Source: a virus. Taken from it: a stretch of DNA of 34,949 bases. Positions 7,932 through 14,867 of the stretch are shown here, piece by piece. The translations under genes and the position numbers were made by a program. Every line of letters starts with the position of its first letter. Within the stretch, counting starts at the first letter, position 1. Under the pieces are notes generated by a model. It was given only the letters and a program-made list of their open reading frames with translations, did no database searches and was not told the DNA's origin. The stretch is taken from IMG/VR virus record IMGVR_UViG_3300035220_000081, positions 1 to 34,949 of that record; one strand, written 5' to 3'.

Positions 7932-8537
7932 ATGGCAAGTAACGAACATAGTGCTTTAGATAATGCTCAACTTCACGTTCCTAAGGACTTTAGTTCGGCA
8001 TCTGCTAATACGGTTTTAATAAAGAACGGAAGCAACGCTTTAGCTTGGGTTGACGACAACTTTAGACGTATGCAACACATTAGGGTTGCAGGACACTTTA
8101 GTAAAAGTTCAACATCAGAATTTGCACCTACTTATGCGGGTGGTGTAACTCATAGTTGGGATACTGTTGTTACTGATTCTACTGCTGATGCACAAGATGC
8201 TGTTGCACAAGCACAGCTTTACTGCACTAGAGATGGATTTGTTAATGCTTTTGCAGGTGTAATAGCTTGTACTTCAGGAAAGACTATAAACCTTAAAGTA
8301 TATAAAGGTACTCCTGCTGATGCAAGTGCTGCCGCTATTGACTTAACTCAATTAGGTGCTACTGCTACCGAAACAGGTGGTGGTAATACAAACGTAGATT
8401 TATTTGAAGCGGGGTCTATGGGTTCTTCTGCTGCTTTTTCTGCGGGAGATGTTATTATAGTAACCATATCGGCAGGAAACTCAGATGCAACTGTTGCAAG
8501 ATTTAACGGAACATTAGAAATAGTATATACAGATTAA
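7932..8537 (+). CDS. Virion protein, head fiber/decoration candidate
   Basis: A 201-residue protein with an N-terminal segment (EHSALDNAQLHVPKDF) resembling the base of trimeric head-fiber or spike proteins, followed by a beta-rich domain. The central GFVNAFAGVIACTSGKTINLKVYKG and VTISAGNSDATVARFNGTLEIVY stretches look like a receptor-facing beta sandwich. The neighbours are structural genes and the next one carries a lectin domain. The function is inferred. Confidence 0.6.
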   Translation: MASNEHSALDNAQLHVPKDFSSASANTVLIKNGSNALAWVDDNFRRMQHIRVAGHFSKSSTSEFAPTYAGGVTHSWDTVVTDSTADAQDAVAQAQLYCTRDGFVNAFAGVIACTSGKTINLKVYKGTPADASAAAIDLTQLGATATETGGGNTNVDLFEAGSMGSSAAFSAGDVIIVTISAGNSDATVARFNGTLEIVYTD

Positions 8538-8538
8538 T

Positions 8539-9288
8539 ATGTTAGGATTAGGATTAGGATTGTCAATAGGAAATAAAAATACAGGTATAAAAGATATGCT
8601 TGGTTTGCAATTATTTTTAGAGCAACAGAATATTACTATTCCTGATATTGATAGTGATGGAGATACTGATATTAAGTGGCTTGATACAAGCGGTAATAAT
8701 AATCACGCAACACAAAGCACAGATGCTAGGCAGCCTACTGTAAGTGGAAATACACTTGAGTTTGATGGTGCTGCAAACGGAACGAACTCTGATAGATTAG
8801 ATTTAACTTCTTTGATTACTCTGACTACCTTTACTATATTTATGGTTTTGGATTTAGAAAATGCAAATCCTACTAGCGAAGCTGTTATAGGAAAAAGTGG
8901 AGATGCAGGTAACAACATTAGGATTAATCAAGGCGGAACTGACAATAGACTTGTTTTAAAGTCAAGTGGAGGAAGCGGTGGTGCTGTAACTCTTGATGCT
9001 CAAGGATTAACAGAGAACATACCAACTGCAAAGTTTTTATTTGGAATTACTAGGGGTTCTGCTGCTGCAACAAACAATGTTGAAATTTACAGCAACCTAA
9101 CAAAAATAACAGGAACAGCAAACGATAGCGACAGCACATCTACTTTACTTATAAATAGTTTAGGATTTGTTTCAACAGCTTTAGAAACAGAGGGTTTTAT
9201 AAACGAAGTTGTTGTATTTGATAGAGAGCTTAACGCTGCTGAATTAACTTCGGTACAGCAAGACATAATGAAAAGACACGGATTATAA
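8539..9288 (+). CDS. LamG/concanavalin-like lectin virion protein
   Basis: This is a 249-residue protein. After a Gly/Leu-rich start (encoded by three TTAGGA repeats) it has a LamG-type domain from about residue 45: WLDTSGNNNHATQS, TLEFDGAANG, and the closing INEVVVFDRELNAAEL strand. Such domains bind glycans and on phages usually mediate weak attachment to cell-surface polysaccharide. Two other genes here (25534 and 31594) carry the same type of domain. It is last in the head module, so it probably sits on the capsid. Confidence 0.78.
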   Translation: MLGLGLGLSIGNKNTGIKDMLGLQLFLEQQNITIPDIDSDGDTDIKWLDTSGNNNHATQSTDARQPTVSGNTLEFDGAANGTNSDRLDLTSLITLTTFTIFMVLDLENANPTSEAVIGKSGDAGNNIRINQGGTDNRLVLKSSGGSGGAVTLDAQGLTENIPTAKFLFGITRGSAAATNNVEIYSNLTKITGTANDSDSTSTLLINSLGFVSTALETEGFINEVVVFDRELNAAELTSVQQDIMKRHGL

Positions 9289-9527
9289 TGGCAACAGCAG
9301 CACAAGAGATAGCACTAATGAAGCATAGAATGGAATCAATGGAAGATAAGATTGATAATATGGATGAGAAGTTGGATAATCTAACAAAAAAACTTCTTGA
9401 CCCTGATTTTGGTGTAGTTTCTCGTGTAAATCAAAATACTCAAGCTAGAAAACTTATTAGCAGAGCTATGTGGTCTTTATATGTAATTGTTTTAACTGCA
9501 TTAGCAAGTTTATTTTTCGGAAAATAA
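9288..9527 (+). CDS. XhlA-like lysis accessory protein
   Basis: A 79-residue protein with an N-terminal coiled coil (MKHRMESMEDKIDNMDEKL) and one C-terminal membrane helix (WSLYVIVLTALASLFFG). This is the architecture of the XhlA/hemolysin family that works with holins. It opens the lysis cassette, and its ATG overlaps the preceding stop. The assignment rests on topology and neighbourhood. Confidence 0.65.
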   Translation: MATAAQEIALMKHRMESMEDKIDNMDEKLDNLTKKLLDPDFGVVSRVNQNTQARKLISRAMWSLYVIVLTALASLFFGK

Positions 9528-9755
9528 ATGATACAAAAAGACTTTACACTTAGTATAGGTAACATTATATGGGTTATAGGTATTATATTCACTATGGGTA
9601 TAGCTTATTCTCAGATAGGTCAATTAGGAGAGGACATTGTTGTTCTTGAGAAAAGACTAGAAAAGAAAATAAAAGTTATCAATGAGTGTGAAGATAAGAT
9701 AAACGATTTAGAAATTGAATTGGCAAAAATTAATTCTTGTAAACATAAAAAATAA
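9528..9755 (+). CDS. Spanin-like small membrane protein
   Basis: This is a 75-residue protein with an N-terminal membrane helix (IIWVIGIIFTMGIAY) followed by a charged coiled coil ending in Cys-Lys-His. The topology matches an inner-membrane spanin of the Rz type, which bridges to the outer membrane during lysis. No lipoprotein partner is obvious, although the Cys-rich 9755 product follows directly. A generic holin accessory is the alternative. Confidence 0.55.
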   Translation: MIQKDFTLSIGNIIWVIGIIFTMGIAYSQIGQLGEDIVVLEKRLEKKIKVINECEDKINDLEIELAKINSCKHKK

Positions 9756-9907
9756 TGAACTGTGATTGCGAAGAAAATAAAAAGGTATGCGACTGCAAAG
9801 TAACTGCTGAACATATTGGTTTTGATGCTTGGCTAGAGGTATTAGAAGAAGAACAACTAACCTGCAATATCGAGAATCAAGAAGATTGTGAGAACTGCGG
9901 TAGCTAA
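9755..9907 (+). CDS. Cys-rich 50-residue microprotein in the lysis cassette
   Basis: This short ORF starts MNCDCEENKKVCDCK and has seven cysteines: Cys3, 5, 12, 14, 37, 45 and 48, in two CxC pairs and a terminal CxxC. Its ATG overlaps the stop of the upstream gene by one base, and its own stop overlaps the ATG of the next, so it is translationally coupled on both sides. The spacing suggests metal binding or disulfides; no signal peptide is visible. Its function is unknown. Confidence 0.65.
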   Translation: MNCDCEENKKVCDCKVTAEHIGFDAWLEVLEEEQLTCNIENQEDCENCGS

Positions 9908-10389
9908 TGGAATTAGTTGTTTTAAGATACAATCTTTCTAACGATAGCACTAACGGTATGTTGATGAAAAAAACCTCAACAGGCTACGATTTTATGTGTT
10001 ACACTTTAGAAGATGAGTACAGAGCTGTAAAGGTAAAAGGGGAAACAATGATACCTTACGGGTGCTACGAAATTAAATTAAGAAAAGAGGGTGGATTTCA
10101 TAAAAAATATAGCGAAAGATTTTCTGATATACACGATGGTATGCTTCATATCGTTGATGTTCCTAATTTTGAGTATATTCTTATACATTGCGGAAATACT
10201 GATGAGCATACTGCGGGGTGCTTACTTGTTGGCGACAACCAAGAAAACAACGGATTAATTTCTAATGGATTTATAGGTAAATCTTCACAAGCATACAAAA
10301 GAATTTATCCTCAAATTTTAAATGCTTTGCAAAAAGAAGAAAAAGTTTTTATAGAGTATAAGCACATAAACGATTTCATAGATGGCTAA
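9907..10389 (+). CDS. DUF5675 protein, candidate peptidoglycan-active lysis enzyme
   Basis: This 160-residue protein matches the DUF5675 pattern: CYTLEDEYR near the start, MIPYGCYEIKLRKEGGFH, then ILIHCGNTDEHTAGCLLVG. The HxGN...GC spacing recalls the His and Cys of L,D-transpeptidase (YkuD) active sites. It lies in a lysis cassette where no classical lysozyme, amidase or peptidase is otherwise seen, so it is the best endolysin candidate. The family match is fairly sure; the enzymatic role is inference. Confidence 0.75.
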   Translation: MELVVLRYNLSNDSTNGMLMKKTSTGYDFMCYTLEDEYRAVKVKGETMIPYGCYEIKLRKEGGFHKKYSERFSDIHDGMLHIVDVPNFEYILIHCGNTDEHTAGCLLVGDNQENNGLISNGFIGKSSQAYKRIYPQILNALQKEEKVFIEYKHINDFIDG

Positions 10390-10487
10390 CCCTTGCTAAA
10401 GGGTTTATAAAGGGTAGTTTATACCCTACATAATAAAGCTAAAGATAAAGCTAAGGTTATAGTTAAAGATAAAGATAAAGTTAAAGA
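10388..10487 (+). repeat. AAGGGT element, copy A (before holin)
   Basis: AAGGGT occurs at 10399 and 10410 (11-bp period). AGGGTA (10411-10416) then forms an inverted repeat with TACCCT (10422-10427) around a 5-base loop. A further AACCCTT at 10388-10394 forms a hairpin with the first AAGGGTT. An AAAGAT/AAAGCT-rich purine tract fills 10433-10487 up to the holin ATG. The same arrangement recurs at 15196 and 22306. Confidence 0.85.
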
Positions 10488-10488
10488 T

Positions 10489-10878
10489 ATGAGTATTTTA
10501 GGAAAAATTTTTAGTAGTGGTGCAAAAGAGTTAGTAGAATCTGTTGGCGGTATAGTCGATGAACTGCACACATCAAAAGAAGAAAAAGCAGAACTTAAAC
10601 ATAAGTTTGAGGAAATGATAATGTCTTACGAAGCTAAGATGCAACAGGAGGTAACTAAGCGTTGGGAAGCGGATATGCAGGGTAATTGGCTTACAAAGTC
10701 AATAAGACCTTTGACACTAGCTTTCCTGATGATTGTATTAACTACATTTACTTTAGTTGATTTTGGATTTGTAGATATGGATATTAAAGATTCTTGGATT
10801 GACCTATGGCAAATATTAGCCATCACTTGCTTTGGTGCATACTTTGGTGGTCGTTCTTACGAGAAAGTCAAGAAATAG
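10489..10878 (+). CDS. 3TM-type holin (GTA holin family)
   Basis: A 129-residue protein with a charged N-terminal helix, then WLTKSIRPLTLAFLMIVLTT and a second hydrophobic segment ending FGAYFGGRSYEKVKK. The IRPLTL and YFGGRSYEK patterns are typical of the Holin of 3TMs family (PF11351). It would permeabilise the inner membrane for the lysis enzyme. The purine tract of repeat copy A lies directly before its ATG, and two terminators follow its stop, so it ends the lysis transcript. Confidence 0.82.
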   Translation: MSILGKIFSSGAKELVESVGGIVDELHTSKEEKAELKHKFEEMIMSYEAKMQQEVTKRWEADMQGNWLTKSIRPLTLAFLMIVLTTFTLVDFGFVDMDIKDSWIDLWQILAITCFGAYFGGRSYEKVKK

Positions 10879-10886
10879 TTTGGTAG

Positions 10887-10918
10887 GTAAGTAGTTCTTT
10901 ACTTACATTTGTTTTTTG
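10887..10918 (+). terminator. Terminator 1 after the lysis cassette
   Basis: GTAAGTA (10887-10893) and TACTTAC (10900-10906) form a perfect 7-bp stem with a 6-base loop, followed by a T-rich stretch. It is a weak-GC hairpin but well placed after the holin stop. Confidence 0.65.
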
Positions 10919-10965
10919 ATTTGTGTTATCTACACATAATTGTAATCATTTTGGGGAAAATGTGG

Positions 10966-10999
10966 AATAGGGTTCATTAATTTGTTCCCTATTTTTTTT
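10966..10999 (+). terminator. Terminator 2 after the lysis cassette
   Basis: AATAGGG (10966-10972) pairs with CCCTATT (10987-10993), followed by a run of eight T. It separates the lysis and replication transcripts. Between the two terminators, TTATCTACA at 10926-10934 is one base away from a DnaA box. Confidence 0.72.
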
Positions 11000-11015
11000 G
11001 TTTAACTTTTTTTTA

Positions 11016-11023
11016 TTATATTG
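11016..11023 (+). promoter_or_regulatory. Weak -7 element for the 11032 gene
   Basis: TTATATTG lies eight bases upstream of the ATG at 11032. It lacks one T of the TAnnTTTG consensus, and the nearest TTTG is only 15 bases upstream, so it is a weak match. Confidence 0.4.
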
Positions 11024-11031
11024 CGGACATT

Positions 11032-11793
11032 ATGAAACAATACAGACCAAGACTTACTCAAAAAGAATACGAGATAATACAAAAACATCGTGGTAGTGGT
11101 GGTGTAGGTATCATAGGAGATACTCACGAACCGTTCTGTCATCCTAGTTATAGAGATTTTTGTTATGAAGTATTCGATAGGTTTGGTGTTTCAGATATAG
11201 TACACATTGGAGATGAGGTAGATAACGCAGCACTTTCTTATCACGAGAAACTGACAGATATGCCTAACGCTGAAAGCGAAGCAGAACAAGCACAAAGAGC
11301 AATGGAGAAGTGGTATGATACTTTTCACGATGTAAAGGTTTGTGTAGGTAATCACTCGGCACTACCATTTAGACAAGCTACAACAGCAGGTATTCCTAAA
11401 AGATTCTTAAAGTCTTATGAAGAAATATGGAACGCACCTGAAGGTTGGAAGTGGGAGTTAAATTGGGAGATTGACAATGTTATGTACGAACACGGAACAG
11501 GCTCGTCAGGTGCAAGAGCTGCTGTAAACAGAGCAACTGCCAACAGACAATCTACTGTAATAGGTCATTGTCATTCTTTTGGCGGTGTTAATTATATGGC
11601 TTCTCGTAACGATTTGATATTCGGAATGAATGTCGGGTGCGGAATTGATGTAGATGCTATGGCATTTTCTTATGGTAAAAACTTTCCTAAAAAGCCTACT
11701 CTTGGCTGTGGTGTCGTTCTTGACGGTGGAAAGACTGCATTGTTTATTCCTATGGATTTAGGCTCAAAAATAATTCACAAGAATACACTCTAG
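11032..11793 (+). CDS. Calcineurin-like metallophosphoesterase
   Basis: This 253-residue protein carries the full metallophosphoesterase signature: GDTH (Asp30, His32), GDEVD (Asp61), GNH (Asn107, His108), His154 in YEHG and GHCH (His179, His181). These bind a two-metal centre that hydrolyses phosphate mono- or diesters. It leads the replication module and may process nucleotides, DNA ends or cyclic messengers used in host defence. The fold is certain; the substrate is unknown. Confidence 0.88.
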   Translation: MKQYRPRLTQKEYEIIQKHRGSGGVGIIGDTHEPFCHPSYRDFCYEVFDRFGVSDIVHIGDEVDNAALSYHEKLTDMPNAESEAEQAQRAMEKWYDTFHDVKVCVGNHSALPFRQATTAGIPKRFLKSYEEIWNAPEGWKWELNWEIDNVMYEHGTGSSGARAAVNRATANRQSTVIGHCHSFGGVNYMASRNDLIFGMNVGCGIDVDAMAFSYGKNFPKKPTLGCGVVLDGGKTALFIPMDLGSKIIHKNTL

Positions 11794-11829
11794 TAAAACA
11801 AACTTTTTTTACTTTTTTCTTAATTTATA

Positions 11830-11860
11830 TTAGGTTTTTAAACTAATTGTTGTATATTTG
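11830..11860 (+). promoter_or_regulatory. Promoter of the 11893 operon
   Basis: TTAG (11830-11833), a 19-base spacer and TATATTTG (11853-11860) match the TTAG variant seen in other early promoters here. The predicted leader before the ATG at 11893 is roughly 28 bases long and ends in an A-rich stretch. Confidence 0.72.
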
Positions 11861-11892
11861 CAGCAGTTATTAACATTTAAAACCCCAATTAT

Positions 11893-12123
11893 ATGGAAAA
11901 TGTAAAAGTTCAAAGCGTAAAATTAGGAGATGTTCTATTTTATTTAGACAATAAGATAGATTTATTATCTGCTCTTTTAAACGATGACGAAAAGTCAGAA
12001 GTTTATTACATAAACGAAGATAACAATAATATGAAAGAGTACACTCAAGGTAGGGTGTCTGCTCGTAAGTCAGACTTAGGAGTATTAGCAGATTTAAGAA
12101 ACTCTTTAACTAACCTCAAATAA
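11893..12123 (+). CDS. Hypothetical protein, first gene of the replication operon
   Basis: A 76-residue acidic protein of unknown function. It is probably helical with an Asn/Asp-rich middle (YINEDNNNMKEY), and it opens the operon behind the 11830 promoter. Seven bases separate it from the next gene. No family was recognised. Confidence 0.7.
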   Translation: MENVKVQSVKLGDVLFYLDNKIDLLSALLNDDEKSEVYYINEDNNNMKEYTQGRVSARKSDLGVLADLRNSLTNLK

Positions 12124-12130
12124 AATTATT

Positions 12131-12538
12131 ATGTCAGAAATGAAAACAGAAACTAAGAAAGAAAGCCTAAGAAGATTGTTCACAGAGAATGGTCTAGTAC
12201 AAGAAGATGTGTACAAAGACAAGCGAGGGTTTGTTATTATCACAAGAACGGGTATAGATAAGATTATAAGCAACAGAAATATTACAGTTACTTATGAGCC
12301 AATAGTTATGGAAAAAGATTGGGTTGTATTGCGTTGCTTTGCTTCAATGACTAAAGGAAAACAGATAGGTCAAACTGAGGTTCAGTCTTTTGGAGAATCC
12401 TCTAAAGAAAACACTATGGGTCTTGCAGGTAAGTTTCCCGTTGCTATGGCTGAGAAGCGAGGAAAATCAAGAGCTGTACTTATGCTTACAGGATTTTATG
12501 AGCAAGGGATTTATGGTCAAGATGAGATGGCTGACTAA
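12131..12538 (+). CDS. Conserved phage protein with MAEKRxxSRA motif
   Basis: A 135-residue protein with strands (FVIITRTGIDKIISNRNITVTY) followed by FPVAMAEKRGKSRAVLMLTG. The last pattern is shared with phage proteins that sit beside SSB and recombination genes and loosely recalls single-strand annealing proteins. A role in DNA handling is plausible from the neighbours but unproven. The TAA stop overlaps the next ATG (taATG). Confidence 0.62.
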   Translation: MSEMKTETKKESLRRLFTENGLVQEDVYKDKRGFVIITRTGIDKIISNRNITVTYEPIVMEKDWVVLRCFASMTKGKQIGQTEVQSFGESSKENTMGLAGKFPVAMAEKRGKSRAVLMLTGFYEQGIYGQDEMAD

Positions 12539-12774
12539 TGGATTGGATAGATGATATACTTGAAAGTGAGCCTATCAGTAATTCTCAGATAGCAATTATT
12601 GAGGGTTTACTTACAAGTGTTCCATACGAACCTAATGAACTAAAGGATATAGAGAACGGTATGCTACATCTTAGTTATCAAGAAGCCTACGAGTTAATTG
12701 TAAAGTTAAAAATAGACTACATACCAAAAGACCCAAGAGAACAGTTTAAAAAAATGTTTAGATATGGCAATTAG
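12538..12774 (+). CDS. Hypothetical protein
   Basis: A 78-residue protein of unknown function, probably all-helical with a C-terminal Lys/Arg patch (PREQFKKMFRYG). It is coupled to both neighbours: its ATG overlaps the preceding stop, and its last 11 bases overlap the next gene in another frame. Confidence 0.68.
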   Translation: MDWIDDILESEPISNSQIAIIEGLLTSVPYEPNELKDIENGMLHLSYQEAYELIVKLKIDYIPKDPREQFKKMFRYGN

Positions 12775-12970
12775 AAAACACGCAATGACCAAAGAAGGTG
12801 CAATAGTTGCAATCACTAGAAACCAAATAGGTTTGATTGATAACAAGAAAGTGCCAACGGGTATAGAAACGAACTTCATAAAATTTTATATGGAATATAC
12901 TGACGATAGAATACAGGAACTATATAAAGAACAGTTCGGAATTGAATTAGTAATAGTAAAAAATAGATAA
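12764..12970 (+). CDS. Hypothetical protein
   Basis: A 68-residue basic protein with no recognised family. It has a strand-like start and a helical end (DRIQELYKEQFGIELVIV). Tight packing inside the operon, with 11 overlapping bases upstream and one base to the next gene, supports expression. Confidence 0.65.
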   Translation: MAIRKHAMTKEGAIVAITRNQIGLIDNKKVPTGIETNFIKFYMEYTDDRIQELYKEQFGIELVIVKNR

Positions 12971-12971
12971 A

Positions 12972-13193
12972 ATGAAAAAAGCAAGAAATGAATTTGAAGT
13001 GTTAATGAGAACACAAGGAGTTACAAAAAGAAAGTTTGGTCAGATAACGGGAGTTAGCGGAACTACAATAGACAAGTATTTAGAAAACCCTACAATGTTA
13101 AGATTAAAACACTTATCTTTGTTAGCTGAAAGTCAGCAGATGAAAGAAGAAGAATTGTTAACCCTTATAAACAAAAAGAATAATGAACTTTAG
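12972..13193 (+). CDS. XRE-like HTH protein
   Basis: This 73-residue protein contains a Cro/C1-type helix-turn-helix: VTKRKFGQITGVSGTTIDKY at about 17-36, followed by a third helix (RLKHLSLLAES). It may regulate the early region; no dimerisation domain is visible. It overlaps the DnaA-like gene by 11 bases, so the two are probably coexpressed. Confidence 0.72.
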   Translation: MKKARNEFEVLMRTQGVTKRKFGQITGVSGTTIDKYLENPTMLRLKHLSLLAESQQMKEEELLTLINKKNNEL

Positions 13194-13605
13194 AATGGAG
13201 GTACTTCAATCTGCTGTTTGTAAACATTACAACATTTCCTCAAAAGAACTACATAGCAAGTCAAGGAAGATGGATATTGTAGGTGCTAGAAGAATGTTTT
13301 TCTTCTTTGCTAGAAAGCACTTCAATAAGACATACACAAGTATTGCCAATATTTTTGGTGCAAATCACGCAACTGTTATGCACCACGAAAAGAAAATGAT
13401 AGGTTATCTTGAGTTTGATAAAAAAGAAATGTTGAGGTATATAAACATCAGAGATATGGTGTTTGATGAGAAAACATTTATAAATATTCGTGATGAGTAC
13501 GACTGTCTTAACAGAGAAAGAATACTTATTACAGATAGAATGGATGAAATTCAAAATGAAATTAATTTAATAAATAACAAAAACGAATTTAATTATGGAA
13601 ATTAA
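13183..13605 (+). CDS. DnaA domain IV-like DNA-binding protein
   Basis: A 140-residue protein. Residues 1-80 match the C-terminal DNA-binding domain of DnaA: SKSRKMDIVGARRMFFFF and the signature segment ANIFGANHATVMHH, where Asn-His-Ala-Thr contacts the DnaA box. It has no AAA+ domain. It may bind the phage origin or host DnaA boxes, directing or blocking initiation. A candidate box lies at 10926. It overlaps the SSB-like gene by 11 bases. Confidence 0.8.
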   Translation: MNFRMEVLQSAVCKHYNISSKELHSKSRKMDIVGARRMFFFFARKHFNKTYTSIANIFGANHATVMHHEKKMIGYLEFDKKEMLRYINIRDMVFDEKTFINIRDEYDCLNRERILITDRMDEIQNEINLINNKNEFNYGN

Positions 13606-13909
13606 CGGAGTATTAGAAGCAAAATTTGAAACAAAAGAATTTTCAAGTGGCTTTAGAAAAAGAGAGTTTGTAATCAATACAGGTGGCGAATACCCACAAG
13701 CTATAAAGATGGAGGTTGTAAAAGACAACATTGAAAAGCTAGATGTTATTAAGGTAGGAACAGAAGTTACCTGCAAGATAGACATTAGAGGTCGTCTGTA
13801 CGAGGGAAACTACTATAACAACATACTTGCTTGGGCAATAAACGTAGGTGCTGCTACAAAGTCCGAGCCTAAAGAATCTGCAACAGCAGACACAGACTTA
13901 CCCTTTTAA
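13595..13909 (+). CDS. DUF3127 OB-fold protein, probable phage SSB
   Basis: A 104-residue protein with the DUF3127 pattern: FRKREFVINTGGEYPQAIKM, then KVGTEVTCKIDIRGRLYEG and a final strand (YNNILAWAIN). This OB-fold family is common in Bacteroidetes. The acidic tail ends in DTDLPF, like the DDDIPF tip through which bacterial SSBs recruit partners. It probably coats single-stranded DNA in replication or recombination. An inverted repeat covers its stop codon. Confidence 0.8.
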   Translation: MEINGVLEAKFETKEFSSGFRKREFVINTGGEYPQAIKMEVVKDNIEKLDVIKVGTEVTCKIDIRGRLYEGNYYNNILAWAINVGAATKSEPKESATADTDLPF

Positions 13910-13938
13910 GGTAAGAATGTTGATAAGAGTATTTGATT

Positions 13939-14154
13939 GTGAAGTCGAACACTAAAAGAAAGAACGTAAAGAGGGTAGATAGCTTGTTAGCCAAGAACGC
14001 TGCCCTCAACGCTTCTCTCGGAATGGACAGCACCAAGACCGAGATAGAAGCTGTTAGAAAGGACATAAGAGCTAATATAAGAAAGATTAAAGATATGTGT
14101 GAGTACACATACGGTATAATAAATGTAGATGATAACCACAAAACCGTACACTAA
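13939..14154 (+). CDS. Small basic helical protein, non-ATG start
   Basis: This 71-residue ORF has no ATG: stops at 13921 and 13924 close the frame, leaving GTG at 13939 (chosen) or TTG at 13933. The product is Lys/Arg-rich (TKRKNVKRVDSLLAKNAALN) and then helical (EAVRKDIRANIRKIKDM), so it may bind nucleic acid. Its stop abuts the next ATG. It is probably real because it fills an otherwise empty gap in a packed operon. Confidence 0.55.
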   Translation: MKSNTKRKNVKRVDSLLAKNAALNASLGMDSTKTEIEAVRKDIRANIRKIKDMCEYTYGIINVDDNHKTVH

Positions 14155-14322
14155 ATGAATTACGATAGTAGAGAAAAGAAGTACACAAAGGTAAAGAAAT
14201 TAAAGACAAAGATTAAAAAGTCAACAGCTAAGTTCTTGCGATTTTATAATTGGGATGTAAAAGAGATAGCTAACATTCTTGGTGTTAGTCCTAATAGAGT
14301 TTACCAATACCTTAGAGATTAA
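14155..14322 (+). CDS. Small HTH protein
   Basis: This 55-residue ORF starts MNYDSREKKYTKVKKLKTK and ends with a clear helix-turn-helix, VKEIANILGVSPNRVYQYLR, like sigma-70 region 4 or resolvase HTH segments. The N-terminus is strongly basic. It sits between tightly packed genes, with no base between the preceding stop and its ATG. It may act as a small regulator or DNA-binding adaptor. Confidence 0.65.
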   Translation: MNYDSREKKYTKVKKLKTKIKKSTAKFLRFYNWDVKEIANILGVSPNRVYQYLRD

Positions 14323-14403
14323 ATGACAAGTATTATAATATCGGTTTGTATAATTGCTACTGCATTTATCCTATCATTTATAGAGTACAACGATGAAATT
14401 TGA
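14323..14403 (+). CDS. 26-residue membrane peptide
   Basis: This tiny ORF encodes MTSIIISVCIIATAFILSF and a short polar tail, a single predicted membrane helix. It starts right after the HTH gene stop and overlaps the start of the next gene by 11 bases, the operon's usual overlap. Real expression is likely but not certain. Confidence 0.4.
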   Translation: MTSIIISVCIIATAFILSFIEYNDEI

Positions 14404-14818
14404 AACCTCAAAAGACTTTGCAAGGCAGGAGAGAGCAGCTAAGTATTTCTGCAACAAGTATGCTTACTGTTATTCAGGTCAAGGAGATTTTAGTTCGGTG
14501 GACTATGAAATGAAAAATGAAAACTTTGACAGAATTTGCGGATTTGAAGTTAAAGGATGTCCTAATCAACAGATTGACAGCAATCAATATTGCATAGTTT
14601 CTATGAAAAAGATTGTTGATTGTCAGGAAGAACAAATAAAATACGGAAAGCCTGTTATTATTTGTTGGTCTTTTGATGATGGAATATTATTTCAGAAGAT
14701 AGACAATCTATCAGGAACATTTAAAAAAGGCGGCAGAAAACCACGCAAAGGTTCTGTTCACGACCAAGAGATGATAGTGTACGTTGAAAGAAATAAGTTA
14801 GAAGTTATTTGGTTTTAA
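14393..14818 (+). CDS. PD-(D/E)XK nuclease-like protein
   Basis: This is a 141-residue protein. The segment DFSSVDYEMKNENFDRICGFEVKG, with an Asp, then Glu-x-Lys on a following strand, fits the core of a restriction-endonuclease-like (PD-(D/E)XK) nuclease fold, such as resolvase-type enzymes. It is followed by a helix and strands. Neighbouring SSB- and DnaA-like genes fit a role in DNA processing. The motif call is by eye; catalytic activity is inferred. Confidence 0.55.
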   Translation: MKFETSKDFARQERAAKYFCNKYAYCYSGQGDFSSVDYEMKNENFDRICGFEVKGCPNQQIDSNQYCIVSMKKIVDCQEEQIKYGKPVIICWSFDDGILFQKIDNLSGTFKKGGRKPRKGSVHDQEMIVYVERNKLEVIWF

Positions 14819-14838
14819 CAAAAATAAGTTTACCTTTG
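14808..14838 (+). promoter_or_regulatory. Promoter of the initiator operon
   Basis: TTTG (14808-14811), a 19-base spacer and TACCTTTG (14831-14838) match the Bacteroidetes consensus exactly. The ATG at 14868 lies 29 bases after the box, in an A-rich leader with AACCCC. Confidence 0.82.
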
Positions 14839-14867
14839 CGTAGAATTTAACCCCAAAAATTATTACA

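Noticed and set aside
8539-8562. TTAGGA repeats at the start of the 8539 gene as an operator like TTAGGATATTAAA
   Set aside because: They encode a Gly-Leu repeat in frame and lack the ATATTAAA part; low-complexity coding is the simpler explanation.
13897-13915. Inverted repeat CTTACC/GGTAAG at the SSB-like stop codon
   Set aside because: It has no following T-run and overlaps coding bases for the acidic tip, so it is not a convincing terminator.
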